This document shows, in pieces, positions 1 to 9,288 of a stretch of DNA of 64,000 bases; position 1 is the stretch's first letter, and each line of letters begins with the position of its first letter. The DNA is from Priapulus caudatus (Eukaryota > Priapulida > Priapulimorpha > Priapulimorphida > Priapulidae): NCBI RefSeq assembly GCF_000485595.1, contig NW_014577070.1:850894-914893 (forward strand), written 5' to 3'. Made by a program: the position numbers and the translations under genes. Under the pieces are notes generated by a model. The model worked only from the letters and a program-made list of their open reading frames with translations. It searched no databases and was not told the DNA's origin.

Positions 1-206
1 AATATGCTTGCATATCTACATATTTATGTTGATATATGGCATCACATGATGATGAGTGCTGGGGCTTGCATATTGATAAAAATTTTGTTTTTCTTCTAAG
101 TATTATTCGTGCTACAAATGTTTAAAATCTATACAAACTAAACAGTTTATAGAAACGTAAAAACCTCACCTATCAGTAGAATCCATCTCATCAGTGTATA
201 GCTGTT

Positions 207-262
207 GTGCATTGCATATGTACATCTAAAGAACTGATGTATATATGTTCATGCATAGCACA
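207..262 (+). promoter_or_regulatory. Intronic hairpin before the first P1 exon
   Basis: Positions 215-226 pair with 236-247 (11 Watson-Crick pairs and one G-U, 9-nt loop), extended by partial pairing of 207-212 with 251-262. The hairpin ends 49 nt before the acceptor AG at 310-311. A weaker relative precedes the next P1 exon (1,455-1,490). A splicing role is inference only. Confidence 0.45.
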
Positions 263-311
263 CTCTGCACTGCAGAGGAAGTGTTGCTTTACTGAAGGTG
301 TTTTAATGCAG

Positions 312-548
312 AAATTGTGGTTGAGACCAAGGTGACGAAGAAAAGGAAGAAGAAGCCAAAGGTGGTAACAAAAGAAGAAGATGAATTGCATGTGGAGGCA
401 GTAGAACCTGTCGAGGAAGTTGAAGAGACAATAGAGGAGTTTGTAACAACAGAAGTTGTGGAGTTCAAAACTGAGGAAGAGGGTCCTGAGGAAACCGAAA
501 CCCATATCACTGAGACAATAATTGAAATGACACCAGAAGGACCTGAAG
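312..548 (+). CDS. P1 exon 1: PEVK, basic head and acidic body
   Basis: A 237-nt exon (79 codons), phase 1 at both ends, acceptor ..atgcag and donor gtttgt. The basic head VETKVTKKRKKKPK is followed by a Glu/Val/Thr-rich body ending EMTPEGPEG. It starts the first P1-K-P2 unit in the window. Its nearly identical sister lies at 1,557-1,793, with few amino-acid changes (for example EEGPEETETH versus EEVPEETESH). The following K exon of this unit is inverted (774-836). Confidence 0.82.
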
Positions 549-727
549 GTTTGTTATTGTTCTGTTATGTTGTGTAACTTTAATATTTATTGATCATGTC
601 CTTGACAAGCCCGTTGTGTGTTTCAGGTTATGCCAGAAACAGTTAACATGGCTTGACTTTCCTCCAATCGGGTGCTTCAGAAAAACCTATTAAAGATCAA
701 GTTCTCATGTGGTTCATTATATTACTG

Positions 728-772
728 ATGCTAATACATATTGTGGCAGTATGCATCAACATCTGCCACAAA
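728..772 (-). promoter_or_regulatory. Inverted copy of the A-B-A'-B' switch element
   Basis: On the minus strand this is the element that follows other K exons. Minus-strand arm A (plus 763-772) can pair with A', and arm B with B' (plus 728-739). All three departures from perfect B/B' complementarity are G-U-compatible when read on the minus strand. It was carried along with the inverted exon at 774-836. Confidence 0.6.
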
Positions 773-773
773 C

Positions 774-836
774 CTTCAGGTTTCTTGGGCTTCTTCTTTT
801 TCTTCTTTTTGCTAATCACCTTTGTGATTTCTACCT
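774..836 (-). pseudogene. Inverted K exon inside an intron of the host gene
   Basis: The reverse complement gives a 63-nt exon with an AG acceptor, a gtttgt donor and an open phase-1 frame (VEITKVISKKKKKKKPKKPE), matching the plus-strand K exon at 2,004-2,066 almost exactly. On the plus strand it cannot be spliced into the gene. Similarity stops close to the exon on its upstream side and just after the switch element on its downstream side, so a segment of little over 100 bp was inverted or inserted backwards. The first P1-K-P2 unit therefore lacks a usable K exon. Confidence 0.75.
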
Positions 837-1031
837 CTGAAATAATTTGCAATATAAATCCGGACATGAAGGCAATTATACATTATTGCTACAAGTTGGG
901 TCTAATATTGTAATAATTTCTGTACTGCAATGTATAATTTTTATATGCAGTTGCTTCCTTTATTTTCTTATGTAACATGAATTATTATTGTTTTAACATC
1001 TCATATATTTGATTAACTCAATTATTTTAAG

Positions 1032-1130
1032 AAATTCCTATTGAGGAGATTGAAGAGGCACCAGAAGAGGAGGCACCAAAAGAAGTAATTTTAGAAGTAG
1101 TACAGGAGCAAAAGGAAGAGGTTTCAGAGG
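1032..1130 (+). CDS. P2 exon: acidic PEVK
   Basis: A 99-nt exon, 33 codons, phase 1 to 1, donor gtaagg. It encodes EIPIEEIEEAPEEEAPKE followed by VILEVVQEQKEEVSEG. One codon longer than the usual 96-nt P2 exon. The acceptor tract (tattttaag) is pyrimidine-poor. Confidence 0.75.
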
Positions 1131-1556
1131 GTAAGGTCAACAACTAGCCAGATAGCATGGTGCATACTAACCCATCTGATTGGGGAAGCCCAAGAAAATG
1201 GAAATATGTATTAGTCATTAGTTATTCGTTATGAATAAATCTGCCGACCTATATTAGGATCTCGAGTCACCGGACTATTACGTCAACTTCGAGTTTAAAA
1301 GTTGTTCTTGGTACACATGACAAGTCTGCAATCAAAAACGGTTTAAGGTGTTTAACTATGGAAACTCTTAGGGCTAGTTTTGTGTAATTACACACCTGTG
1401 ACAACATCTATTAGTAATATATTCTCGAATCAATGCAGTAGTTTCTATGTATTGCATATGGACATCAGGTCAATTGGTGTACTATTATGCTGCTGCATAG
1501 CAAGCTTCTGCATTGACGGGAAGGCATTGTATTACTGAAAGAACGTTTCTATGCAG
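1131..1556 (+). other. Intron between P2 and second P1 exon
   Basis: A 426-bp intron. Apart from a weak hairpin near 1,455-1,490 before the acceptor, no gene, repeat or RNA is seen in it. Confidence 0.6.
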
Positions 1557-1793
1557 AAATTGTGGTTGAGACCAAGGTGACGAAGAAAAGGAAGAAGAAG
1601 CCAAAGGTGGTAACAAAAGAAGAAGATGAGTTGCATGTGGAGGCAGTAGAACCTGTTGAGGAAGTTGAAGAGACAATAGAGGAGTTTGTAACAACAGAAG
1701 TTGTGGAGTTCAAAACTGAGGAAGAAGTTCCTGAAGAAACCGAAAGCCATATCACTGAGACAATAATTGAAATGACACCAGAAGGACCAGAAG
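1557..1793 (+). CDS. P1 exon 2: PEVK
   Basis: A 237-nt exon, phase 1 to 1, donor gtttgt, the tandem sister of 312-548. Basic head VETKVTKKRKKKPK, acidic body with VEPVEEVEETIEEF, tail EMTPEGPEG. Followed by a K exon in the correct orientation, unlike the first unit. Confidence 0.82.
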
Positions 1794-2003
1794 GTTTGTT
1801 ATTGTCCTGTTTTGTTGTGTAATTGAAGGTTTGTTGTTGCTTTCTGTTGTGATACTTTCTGTGTATATCGATCATTAGTATTATCTTTTATACTATCATT
1901 GCAAGACAGTGTTGGCAAAACTTAGCTGCTATCAAATGATTTTTGTCAACTCATTTAGTATGTTATTTATTTCATGGCAGATCTTGTTGTACTTTTTTTC
2001 CAG

Positions 2004-2066
2004 AAGTAGAAATCACAAAGGTGATTAGCAAAAAGAAGAAAAAGAAGAAGCCCAAGAAACCAGAAG
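2004..2066 (+). CDS. K exon (long form)
   Basis: A 63-nt exon, 21 codons, phase 1 to 1, acceptor after a T-rich tract (actttttttccag). Encodes EVEITKVISKKKKKKKPKKP. The long form carries an extra EVEITKVIS head that the 45-nt K exons lack; the same head is seen fused inside P1 exons (VEITRVVKKK), suggesting K and P1 segments were once contiguous. Confidence 0.8.
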
Positions 2067-2067
2067 G

Positions 2068-2112
2068 TTTGTGGCAGATGTTAATGCATACTGCCACAAT
2101 ATGTATTAGCAT
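2068..2112 (+). promoter_or_regulatory. A-B-A'-B' bistable hairpin at the donor of K exon 2,004
   Basis: A (2,068-2,077) pairs with A' (2,091-2,099, 9 bp). B (2,078-2,089) pairs with B' (2,101-2,112, 12 bp with two G-U pairs). The arms interleave, so the hairpins compete. A begins at the second base of the donor. Confidence 0.65.
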
Positions 2113-2329
2113 CATACGTAGGGTTATGCCAAGATTATTCTATTGATATAGATTTTTCTTTTTCAGTGAGTGTCTGATGTGTCTCAGGGAGATATAACAA
2201 CTTACAACCCACAATGGGGTTTCATCTCCCAAATATTTACAGTGAATATTGTGAAAATGTCAGCGAAAATTGTTTCTCCCAAAGATTCGTGCATTGCTTT
2301 GAGGTGGATATCTCTTTAAATCATTGCAG

Positions 2330-2403
2330 ATGAAGCACCAAAGTTAACGCCTATGACTGACATTACCAGGAATGAAGCTGATGTGGCTCGATTTACTACG
2401 CAA
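2330..2403 (+). CDS. Ig domain 1, N-terminal half
   Basis: A 74-nt exon entering in phase 1 and leaving in phase 0 (donor gtgagt). Encodes DEAPKLTPMTDITRNEADVA then RFTTQ: the A to B strands of an I-set-like Ig domain. The usual B-strand cysteine (F-x-C-x-V-x-G pattern) is threonine here, so no canonical intradomain disulfide is expected. It continues in 2,858-3,062. Confidence 0.8.
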
Positions 2404-2857
2404 GTGAGTAAACACTTTTGCCCTGTTTTATGGTCTCCAGCTAACCCAATGCATGATGATATCTATAATGCCATGAGGATATTTTAGATTTTGCCATGTA
2501 TAATGGATTATAACACTCGTCAGACCCTCTAAAATTACTGTACGGCGTTGAATTACTGTACTATTGCAATACTATTGTATTGCGAATTAAAAGATTAAAT
2601 AATGTGGCCGGCGATGTGTTTGGATTGAATAGCAATTATAGTTGTCATTTTTGTGATCTTTTGTTTGCTGCCTGTAATACTGGCTTCTTGAAATTGTGAT
2701 CCAATAATGAGGTAAAAGTGTAATTTCAATGACAAGATCAAGCAACCATTATGCGGCAATTGCTCTCAATCTATCTCTGTTGTATTAGTTAATGTATTGT
2801 ACATTACTTTATAAACGTGTCTCTATGTTACTTCAGTAATATTTGCTCAATTATTAG
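2404..2857 (+). other. Intron inside Ig domain 1
   Basis: A 454-bp AT-rich intron splitting the Ig fold at the B-strand. No repeat or other feature recognised. Confidence 0.6.
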
Positions 2858-3062
2858 GTTACTGGCTATCCAAGACCCACTATCAAATGGTTTGTAGAAA
2901 CCATAGAGTTGCAGCCATCCAAGGACTTTGTCATTACGTACGAGGAAAATACTGCTACCTTAGAGATCATTCACGTCTATTCCGATGACCAGGGAACCTA
3001 TTGGTGTAAAGCTGAAAACCCTGTTGGGGAGGATACGGCATCTGCATCCTTGTTTGTGCCAA
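2858..3062 (+). CDS. Ig domain 1, C-terminal half
   Basis: A 205-nt exon, phase 0 in, phase 1 out. Begins VTGYPRPTIKWF (C-strand tryptophan) and contains the E-strand ATLEIIHVYSDDQGTYWCKA with the D-x-G-x-Y-x-C F-strand motif, ending SLFVP. Length is identical to the second halves of Ig 2 (15,870) and Ig 3 (18,677). Typical of titin/Sallimus Ig domains of about 93 residues. Confidence 0.85.
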
Positions 3063-3461
3063 GTATGGTCACTATAAATGCATGCATGTGTATAACACTT
3101 AGTTAAAGAGTTAAGCAGAAGTATAAATCATAAGCCTAACGAAGGTTAAACTCGAAAAGTACCTAATAACACGTACTGTTCCTACCACACAGAAGGTCAA
3201 GTGTATTAATCTCAAACATAGTATTAAACCCCTTGGAGACAATCTTAATTAAAACTGTCAGTATAACTAAAACCGTCAGTAATTAAAACTGTAAAACTTA
3301 AACCAGTATTAAGAAAATATTAAAATCAAATGGCTTTGCAAGTTTTGCAACATATGTATACTAAGATCATTATTCTTGGATGAAGTGATTATAACAATAG
3401 TAGATTGCATTATATAGTATGAAAACATTTTATTTATATCTAACAGTAAAATTAATTGCAG
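3063..3461 (+). other. Intron after Ig domain 1
   Basis: A 399-bp AT-rich intron with a loose local repetition of (a)taaaactgtcagtat near 3,240-3,310. Nothing else seen. Confidence 0.5.
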
Positions 3462-3512
3462 TTGATGATATTGTCGAAGTTGAGGAAGAAGAGGACAAAC
3501 TCCACCCTGAAG
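3462..3512 (+). CDS. Short acidic exon after Ig 1
   Basis: A 51-nt exon, phase 1 to 1. Encodes IDDIVEVEEEEDKLHPEG, a linker joining Ig domain 1 back to PEVK sequence. An equivalent post-Ig linker follows Ig 2 (16,413) and Ig 3 (19,130). Confidence 0.72.
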
Positions 3513-3832
3513 GTAATGGTAATGCTAAAGAATTTTTGCTGCAAATAAATATGGGATATATATTGAGTGACTTTATTAAGGCTCATCTTTTAATTATGGG
3601 GTAATATGTTATATTTGGTATGTAACAAACATGGATTTTAGGAATTTACACAAATAAAATAGGGAGCTATGTTTCAGGAGATTTTTAATTTTGTATAGAA
3701 TGAAAAGGCTAAGAGAGTTATCTTTAGACTAAACAAGGAAAATGCTGTATTTTTTAGGCAATAAGGATGGGCAATTTTTAATTAGCAAGCACATTAAACA
3801 TTGCAAATTTATGCATGCATCATGCAGGCACT

Positions 3833-4130
3833 AATGCACACACAACACGTGCAAGCGCACACAGGTACACTTTCATGTATACACACTCATGCGTAAATAC
3901 ATTTATGCGCACACACACAAACACGCATGCACGCACTCATGCACGCACATATGCATGCACGTAGACACACACACACACATGCACCAAAATACAAAATACA
4001 CATGCAGGCACTGGCAAGCATACATGGAAAAACACTTTTGAACTTCTTCTTTCTCTCTCTGACATACTCTCACCCATACACGAAAGCAAGCATGCATACA
4101 TGTACACATGCATAGGCACGCAGAGAGACA
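3833..4130 (+). repeat. Degenerate (CA)/(GCAC/GCATGCAC) low-complexity tract
   Basis: Alternating purine-pyrimidine sequence rich in CACACA, GCATGCAC and TACACA motifs, interrupted at about 4,020-4,070 by a short T/C-rich stretch. Lies in the 855-bp intron 3,513-4,367. Open frames across it are low-complexity artefacts. Nothing else is seen in this intron. Confidence 0.8.
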
Positions 4131-4367
4131 TAGGACATATATGATATTAATGTTATACAATTAACATGTATACAATTAGAGTGCAGATAATGTTCAAATG
4201 TTTGGATACTTTTCAAAGGGAATTTGAAGTAGCCTTGCATGTTAGTTGGTAACAGAGAATAGATCCAAAGAGGTGTTGATCCAGGAATTAGGTGACATGT
4301 GACTAGATAAAAGTAGTGATTTTAATGCTTGATATTGTGACGTCATACTGTTTTTTGTTGTTGCCAG

Positions 4368-4412
4368 TTGTTGAAAAGAAGAAGAAAAAGAAAAAGCCAA
4401 AGAAACCTGAAG
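4368..4412 (+). CDS. K exon
   Basis: A 45-nt exon, 15 codons, phase 1 to 1, donor gtttgt: VVEKKKKKKKPKKPEG. Unlike the other class members, the downstream intron (gtttgttttgctacat..) does not preserve the A-B-A'-B' hairpin. Confidence 0.78.
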
Positions 4413-4611
4413 GTTTGTTTTGCTACATATTGTTATGCAGTGTTACACATAATATTTGCTAAATATTTTATTGTAAATGTGAGCCTAATGATGAAAATAG
4501 CTTTGAATGAAACCATAAGTCCTCCAGATTATGTCTTGAACAGTTCATTGTAAAACGCAATTCACGTCATATTCTTGCACAAATATTGATCTGCTTAATT
4601 TTCTTCTATAG

Positions 4612-4707
4612 AAGTCCCGGTTGAGGAAGTCGAAGAGGCACCAGAGGAGGAGGCTCCTGAGGAGATCACACTTGAGGTTGTTCAACTGGAAGAAGAGCAA
4701 CCAGAAG
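4612..4707 (+). CDS. P2 exon
   Basis: A 96-nt exon, 32 codons, phase 1 to 1. Signature EVPVEEVEEAPEEEAPEE, then ITLEVVQLEEEQPEG. Donor gtaatc. Confidence 0.8.
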
Positions 4708-4952
4708 GTAATCCCTGTTGGTTTCCTGGCCTAATTGAGGGGCATGATCATTTCATTGCAGCTGATTGATTTGTTTCAATAGCTAATTGTTTCAAAACAT
4801 CAATTTTGAAAAGAGACATCTTTATGAGCGCAGCCATCATTGTACAGTTATTTCATGCATGCACTAGCTCAGATATGCATATGGTATCTGAAGCTTGCAC
4901 GTGTTCGTGAATTTTCTTCTGGTCACTGATGGAAATACATTTCCTATAACAG

Positions 4953-5240
4953 AAGTAATAGTTGAGTCGAAGGTCACTAAAAAGCGACGCAAAAAGAAGA
5001 AACCAAAAGAGCGCACTGAGGAGGAATTGCAGCTTGAGGTGGTAGAGCCTGTCGAAGAAGAACAGGAAACAGTTGAAGAAGAGTTCATTACACAAGAAGT
5101 CATTGAACTCACCGCGGAGGAAGAGATCACGGAAGACATTGTTGTTGAAATTGTTGAGGAAGTGACTCCAGAAGGGATTGAAGAGGTTGAGATCACCAGA
5201 GTTGTGAAAAAGAAAAGGAAGAAGCCTAAGAAACCCAAAG
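4953..5240 (+). CDS. P1 exon with fused second Lys block
   Basis: A 288-nt exon (96 codons), phase 1 to 1. Head VESKVTKKRRKKKKPKE, acidic middle with VEPVEEEQETVEEEF, then VEITRVVKKKRKKPKKPKG. The C-terminal Lys block replaces a separate K exon, and the A-B-A'-B' element typical of K exons directly follows this donor, so the K exon has been fused to P1. A hairpin at about 4,866-4,903 precedes the acceptor. Confidence 0.82.
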
Positions 5241-5241
5241 G

Positions 5242-5286
5242 TTTGTGGCAGATGTTAATACATACTGCCACAAAATGTATTAACAT
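5242..5286 (+). promoter_or_regulatory. A-B-A'-B' bistable hairpin, best copy
   Basis: A (5,242-5,251) is the exact reverse complement of A' (5,265-5,274), 10 bp. B (5,252-5,263) is the exact reverse complement of B' (5,275-5,286), 12 bp. Blocks abut with one spacer base (5,264). Hairpin A covers the donor from its U; hairpin B leaves it free. Both cannot form together because the crossing loops have zero or one nucleotide. Confidence 0.75.
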
Positions 5287-5433
5287 TGGGCCTGGGCTGA
5301 TGTTGCGAACGTTTTGCATTGATATAAGTTCCTCTTTCCACATACCTGTTTCTTCTCAAGTAGCTCCATGTATACGGGATAATTTTTGTTTTGCTCTTAA
5401 TAAAATGTGAGTGTACATATTTGTCACCTTCAG

Positions 5434-5529
5434 AAGTCCCAGTTGAGGAGGTGGAAGAGGTACCAGAAGAGGAGGCTCCTGAGGAGATCACACTGGAGGT
5501 TGTTCAACTGGAAGAGGAGAAACTAGAAG
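5434..5529 (+). CDS. P2 exon
   Basis: A 96-nt exon, phase 1 to 1: EVPVEEVEEVPEEEAPEE then ITLEVVQLEEEKLEG. Donor gtaatc, as in the other P2 exons and unlike the gtttgt donors of K exons. Confidence 0.8.
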
Positions 5530-5619
5530 GTAATCACTAGTTCGTTATTGTAATTGTAACCAAGAATACTATTTAATAAGAAACAAGTTTCAATGCTGCA
5601 GAGGTTATTGTACAGGTAT

Positions 5620-5737
5620 TTCAGACATGTTTATGCTTAGATATTCTGCTTGAGTTGCATTAGTGATGAATGTTTTTACATTCATGCTGATGTAGCTTGA
5701 TGTTGCTGATATCTGAAGCTCATACATATGTCTGAAG
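5620..5737 (+). promoter_or_regulatory. Long hairpin before P1 exon 5,778
   Basis: Outer arms 5,620-5,644 and about 5,710-5,737 are near-complementary. The inner stem closes on ATGAATGT (5,667-5,674) and ACATTCAT with a 4-nt T loop. The 3' end is 40 nt before the acceptor AG, the same distance as in the copies at 10,734, 12,035 and 13,349. Confidence 0.6.
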
Positions 5738-5777
5738 TGTGATCTGTCCACTGACTGAAACATGTTTCTTAATTCAG

Positions 5778-6167
5778 AAGTGATAGTTGAGTCGAAGGTT
5801 ACTAAAAAGAGGCGTAAAAAGAAGAAGCCCAAAGATCTCACTGAAGAAGAAATACAACTAGAGATGGTTCAACCTGTCGAAGAAGTGGAAGAGACTGTCG
5901 AAGAAGAGTTTGTCACTCAAGAGGTTATTGAGCTCAAGCCGGAGGAAGAAATCACCGAGGAAATAGTCGTTGAAATAGTTGAAGAAGAGACTCCAGAAGG
6001 AATTGAAGAGGTTGAGATCACGAGGGTTGTCAAGAAGAAGACCAAGAAGACAAAGAAGCCTAAGGTTGAAATTCCTGTTGAGGAAGTTGTGGAAGTCCCA
6101 GTTGAAGAAGCTCCTGAGGAAGTCATTCTTGAGATTGTAGAAGAGGTTCCTGAGGAGGCAGTCGAAG
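5778..6167 (+). CDS. P1 exon, full-length form
   Basis: A 390-nt exon (130 codons), phase 1 to 1. Modules in order: basic head VESKVTKKRRKKKKPK (about residues 4-19), acidic block with VQPVEEVEETVEEEF, EIVEEETPEGIEEVEITRV, second Lys block KKKTKKTKKPK (about 79-89), and a third acidic module EIPVEEVVEVPVEEAPEE ending EEAVEG. It fuses P1, K and P2 modules in one exon; sisters are 10,893 and 13,508. Confidence 0.83.
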
Positions 6168-6585
6168 GTAGCATTAAGCAGGCTAATAACATTTTTGAAT
6201 TTCTTCCACACATTCTTGCATGCAATTGCTAGTAGTAGTCATATCAATGTGTCTGCAGATGAAATCTATAAACTTTTGTATTTTATAATGATAATTTTCG
6301 TCTTTTCTGGAAGAAATGTGAAGAAATTTACAATGTTGCATCAGTCCTGCAAGCAGTCTAGTTGGAGTGAGCTAAGCATAGCAGTCCTCATAGTTTTGAA
6401 TTATTAATATATTTTTGCATTTAAATCTTTCTGATTTTGTTTTGATTTTTGCATAGGCAATGTGGAATTATACTAAAATTGTCATCTTTTTTTGCAAAAG
6501 CGATTTTGGTAGAGACGGATTGCTCATTTTTCGCTGAATGTTATAAGCAATTGCTGACCTGATCCAGGGATTGTTTTATTATCAG
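6168..6585 (+). other. Intron before K exon 6,586
   Basis: A 418-bp intron, AT-rich. No feature apart from sequence shared with the noisy copy at about 9,300-9,750. Confidence 0.6.
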
Positions 6586-6630
6586 TTATTGAAAAGAAGA
6601 AGAAGAAGAAAAAGCCAAAGAAACCTGAAG
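6586..6630 (+). CDS. K exon
   Basis: A 45-nt exon, phase 1 to 1: VIEKKKKKKKPKKPEG, donor gtttgt. Confidence 0.8.
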
Positions 6631-6631
6631 G

Positions 6632-6676
6632 TTTGTGGCAGATGTTGATACATACTGCCACATTATGTATTAACAT
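6632..6676 (+). promoter_or_regulatory. A-B-A'-B' bistable hairpin at donor of K exon 6,586
   Basis: A (6,632-6,641) with A' (6,655-6,662): 8 bp. B (6,642-6,653) with B' (6,665-6,676): 12 bp with one G-U, where other copies have A-U. Confidence 0.65.
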
Positions 6677-6824
6677 TCTCGATGTGTATATTATTTGCCT
6701 ATTGTAGATAGGTTCTATATTTATATAACGGTGTGTTGTTATATAAGGCATTATCTTTCATGAGGTCATTTCAGGAGGCATGTATTTTCCATTACTCATA
6801 CTTATTCTCAAATGTTTTCTATAG

Positions 6825-6920
6825 AAGTCCCGGTTGAGGAGGTTGAAGAGGCACCAGAGGAGGAGGCTCCTGAGGAGATCACACTTGAGGTTGTTCAACT
6901 GGAAGAGGAGAAACTAGAAG
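6825..6920 (+). CDS. P2 exon
   Basis: A 96-nt exon, phase 1 to 1: EVPVEEVEEAPEEEAPEE then ITLEVVQLEEEKLEG. Last clean exon before the error-rich tract. The following intron to about 7,160 closely matches 4,708-4,950. Confidence 0.8.
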
Positions 6921-7165
6921 GTAATCACTGTTGGTTTTTTGGCCTGATTGAGGGGCAAGATCTTTTCATTGCAGCTGATTGAATTGTTTTAATAGGCAAT
7001 TGTTTCAAAACGTCAATTTTGAAAAGAGACATCTTTATGAGCGCAGCCATCATTGTACAGTTATTTCATGCATGCACTAGCTCAGATATGCATATGGTAT
7101 CTGAAGCTTGCACGTGTTCGTGAATTTTCTTCTGGTCACTGATGGAAATACATTTCCTATAACAG

Positions 7166-7460
7166 ACAGTAATAGTTATCGAAGTACACTAAAAAGCGAC
7201 GCAAAAAGTAAGAAGAACCAAAAGAAGCAATGAGGGAATTGCAGCTTGAGGTGGTAGACCCTGTCGAAGAAGGAATCAGGAACAGTTGAAGAAGAGTTCA
7301 TTAGCACAAGAGTCATTGAAGCTCACGCGCGGGAAGGAAGAGATCAGGCGGAAGATCATTGTTGTTGAAATTGTTGAGGAAGTGACTCCAGAAGGGATTG
7401 ATAGAGTTGAGATCACCAGAGTTGTGAAAAAGAAAAGGAAGACGCCTAAGAATACCGCAA
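7166..7460 (+). pseudogene. P1 exon copy, frame broken by indels
   Basis: Matches the exon at 4,953-5,240 (VEIVEEVTPEGI.. remains open, then KKKRKTPKN) with scattered inserted and missing bases. The switch element after its donor (7,461 on) is also corrupted. Breaks are probably sequencing errors rather than true decay. Confidence 0.6.
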
Positions 7461-7661
7461 AGGTTTGTGGTAGATGGTTAAACATAGCTGCGCCACGAAA
7501 TGTATTACACATTGGGCCTGGGCCTGAGTTGCAGAACGTTTTGCATTGATTTAAAAGTCCTCTTCCACATACTCTGTTTCTTCATAGGTAGCTCCATGTA
7601 TAGGGATAATTTTTGTTTGCTCTTAAAATTAAATGTGAGTGTACATATTTGTCACTTTCAG

Positions 7662-7753
7662 AAGTCCCAGTTGAGGAGGTGGAAGAGGTACCAGAAGAGG
7701 AGGCTCCTGGGAGATCACACTGCGTTGTTCAACTGGAAGAGAGAAGCTAGAAG
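7662..7753 (+). pseudogene. P2 exon copy with indels
   Basis: Corresponds to 5,434-5,529; several bases lost in its 3' half (..gctcctgggagatcacactgcgttg..). Acceptor and gtaatc donor kept. Confidence 0.6.
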
Positions 7754-8020
7754 GTAATCACTAAGTTCGTTATTGTGAATATGGTAACTCAAGAATACTA
7801 ATTTAATCAAGAAACAAGTTTCAAAGTGCTGGCAGAGGTTATTGTACACAGGTGTCTTCAGACATGTATATGGCTTAGATATTCTGCTGAGTTGCATTAG
7901 TGATGGAGTGTTTTTACATTCATGCTTGATGTAGCTTGATGTTACTGAGTATCTGAATGCTCATCCACATGTCTGAAGTGAGATCGTCCACATGACTGAA
8001 ACTATGTTTCCTTAATTCAG

Positions 8021-8418
8021 AATGAGTAGTTGAGTCGAAAGGTTACTCAAAATAGAGGTCGTAAAAAGAAGAAGCCCAAAGATCTCAGCTGAAGAAGAAA
8101 TACAACTAGAGACTGGTTCAAACCTGTCAAAAGTGGATAGGACTGTTGAAGAAGAGTTTGTAACACAAAGAGGTTATTGAGCTCAAGCCGAGAAGAAATC
8201 ACGAGGAAATAGTTGTTGAAATAGTGTGAAGACGAGACTCCAGCAAGGACTTGAAGAGCGTTGACGATCAACGAGGGTTGTCGAAGAAGAAGACCAAGAA
8301 ACAAGAGCCTAAGGTTCTGAAATTCCTGTTGGAGGAAGTTGTGGAATGCCAGTTGAAGAAGCTCCTTAAGAGGTCACTATTCGATCTCGTGAAAGATCAC
8401 CAAAGAGGCAGTATGAAG
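8021..8418 (+). pseudogene. P1 full-length exon copy with indels
   Basis: Corresponds to 5,778-6,167 and 10,893-11,279. Acceptor ..aattcag intact, many one-base indels, donor retained before gtagcacgatgcagg as in the 10,454 and 11,279 copies. Confidence 0.6.
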
Positions 8419-8872
8419 GTAGCACGATGCAGGGCCACTAGTATCCCTGCCAGGTTATTCCGCCACGCCGACAATATATATAACATGAGTAAACTCCATT
8501 CCTTATTGTACAGCTCACCTTGTATAATTATTAGAACAATATTATGATAAGTGACATTAAATGTATTTGTAATCTCAAATCAAATGCAGAGTTTTAATTG
8601 TATTAAATGTTGGACTAGTAATTGTGTTTATCTGTCAACTTAATATAAGTAAGATACGCTTTGGTAGTAATGTTTGCACATATTGTGCTGTTGAAGTTTA
8701 TTGCGGCAGGTACTTCTGACAGTGTAAGTGCTTCGATATTTCTCTCAAGTTGCTTAGCATGAATGTATAAGAATGCATGGCTGGATGTGGCGTGACGTTG
8801 CTTGTATCTTGAACTGCATACATGATGTCTGAAGTGTGATGTCCACTGACTGAAAACATGTTTCTGTAATTC

Positions 8873-9288
8873 ATGAAGTGATAGGTTTGAATCGGAAAGT
8901 TAAAAAAGAGGCGGTAAAAAGAAGAACGCTCCAAAGATCTCGCTGAGAAGAAATACAACTAGAGCATGGTTCAACTTGGAAGAAGTAGAATGAGAACTGT
9001 CGAAGAAGAGTTCGTCACTCCAAGAGATTATTGAGGCTCAAGCCAGAGGAGAGAAATCACTAGGAAATAGTCCGTTGAAATAGTTGAAGCACGAGACTCT
9101 CAGAAGGAAATTGAAAGGTTGAGATCACGAGGTGTCAAGGAAGAAGACAAGAAGACAAAGAAGGCCTAAGGGTGTAGATTCCTGTGTGATAAGAAGTTGT
9201 GGAAGTGCCGGTGAAGAAAACTGCCCTGAGGAGGTCATTCTTGAGAATTGTAGAAGAGGTTCCTGAGAGGAAGCGAGAGTACCGAAGT
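8873..9288 (+). pseudogene. Second P1 full-length exon copy with indels
   Basis: The 5' part resembles 10,893 (gttcaactt), the 3' part resembles 5,778 (ending like attcttgagattgtagaagaggttcc). Acceptor reads attcatgaag, so AG is displaced. Ends are approximate. Confidence 0.5.

Noticed and set aside
2068-2112. H-type pseudoknot formed by A-A' and B-B' together
   Set aside because: With stems of 9-12 bp and connecting loops of zero or one nucleotide both stems cannot form at once; competing hairpins are the feasible reading.
3903-4160. Open frames on both strands rich in Cys, Val, His and Met
   Set aside because: They lie in the CA/GCAC microsatellite; long frames in such sequence are expected by chance.
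4864-5343. Long minus-strand open frames rich in Ser/Thr opposite PEVK exons (also at 30,053, 32,451, 48,706, 52,906, 54,622)
   Set aside because: Glu/Lys/Val codons (GAA, GAG, AAG, GTT) read in reverse give Ser/Phe/Leu/Asn-rich shadow frames; they follow exon boundaries of the plus strand and have no signals of their own.
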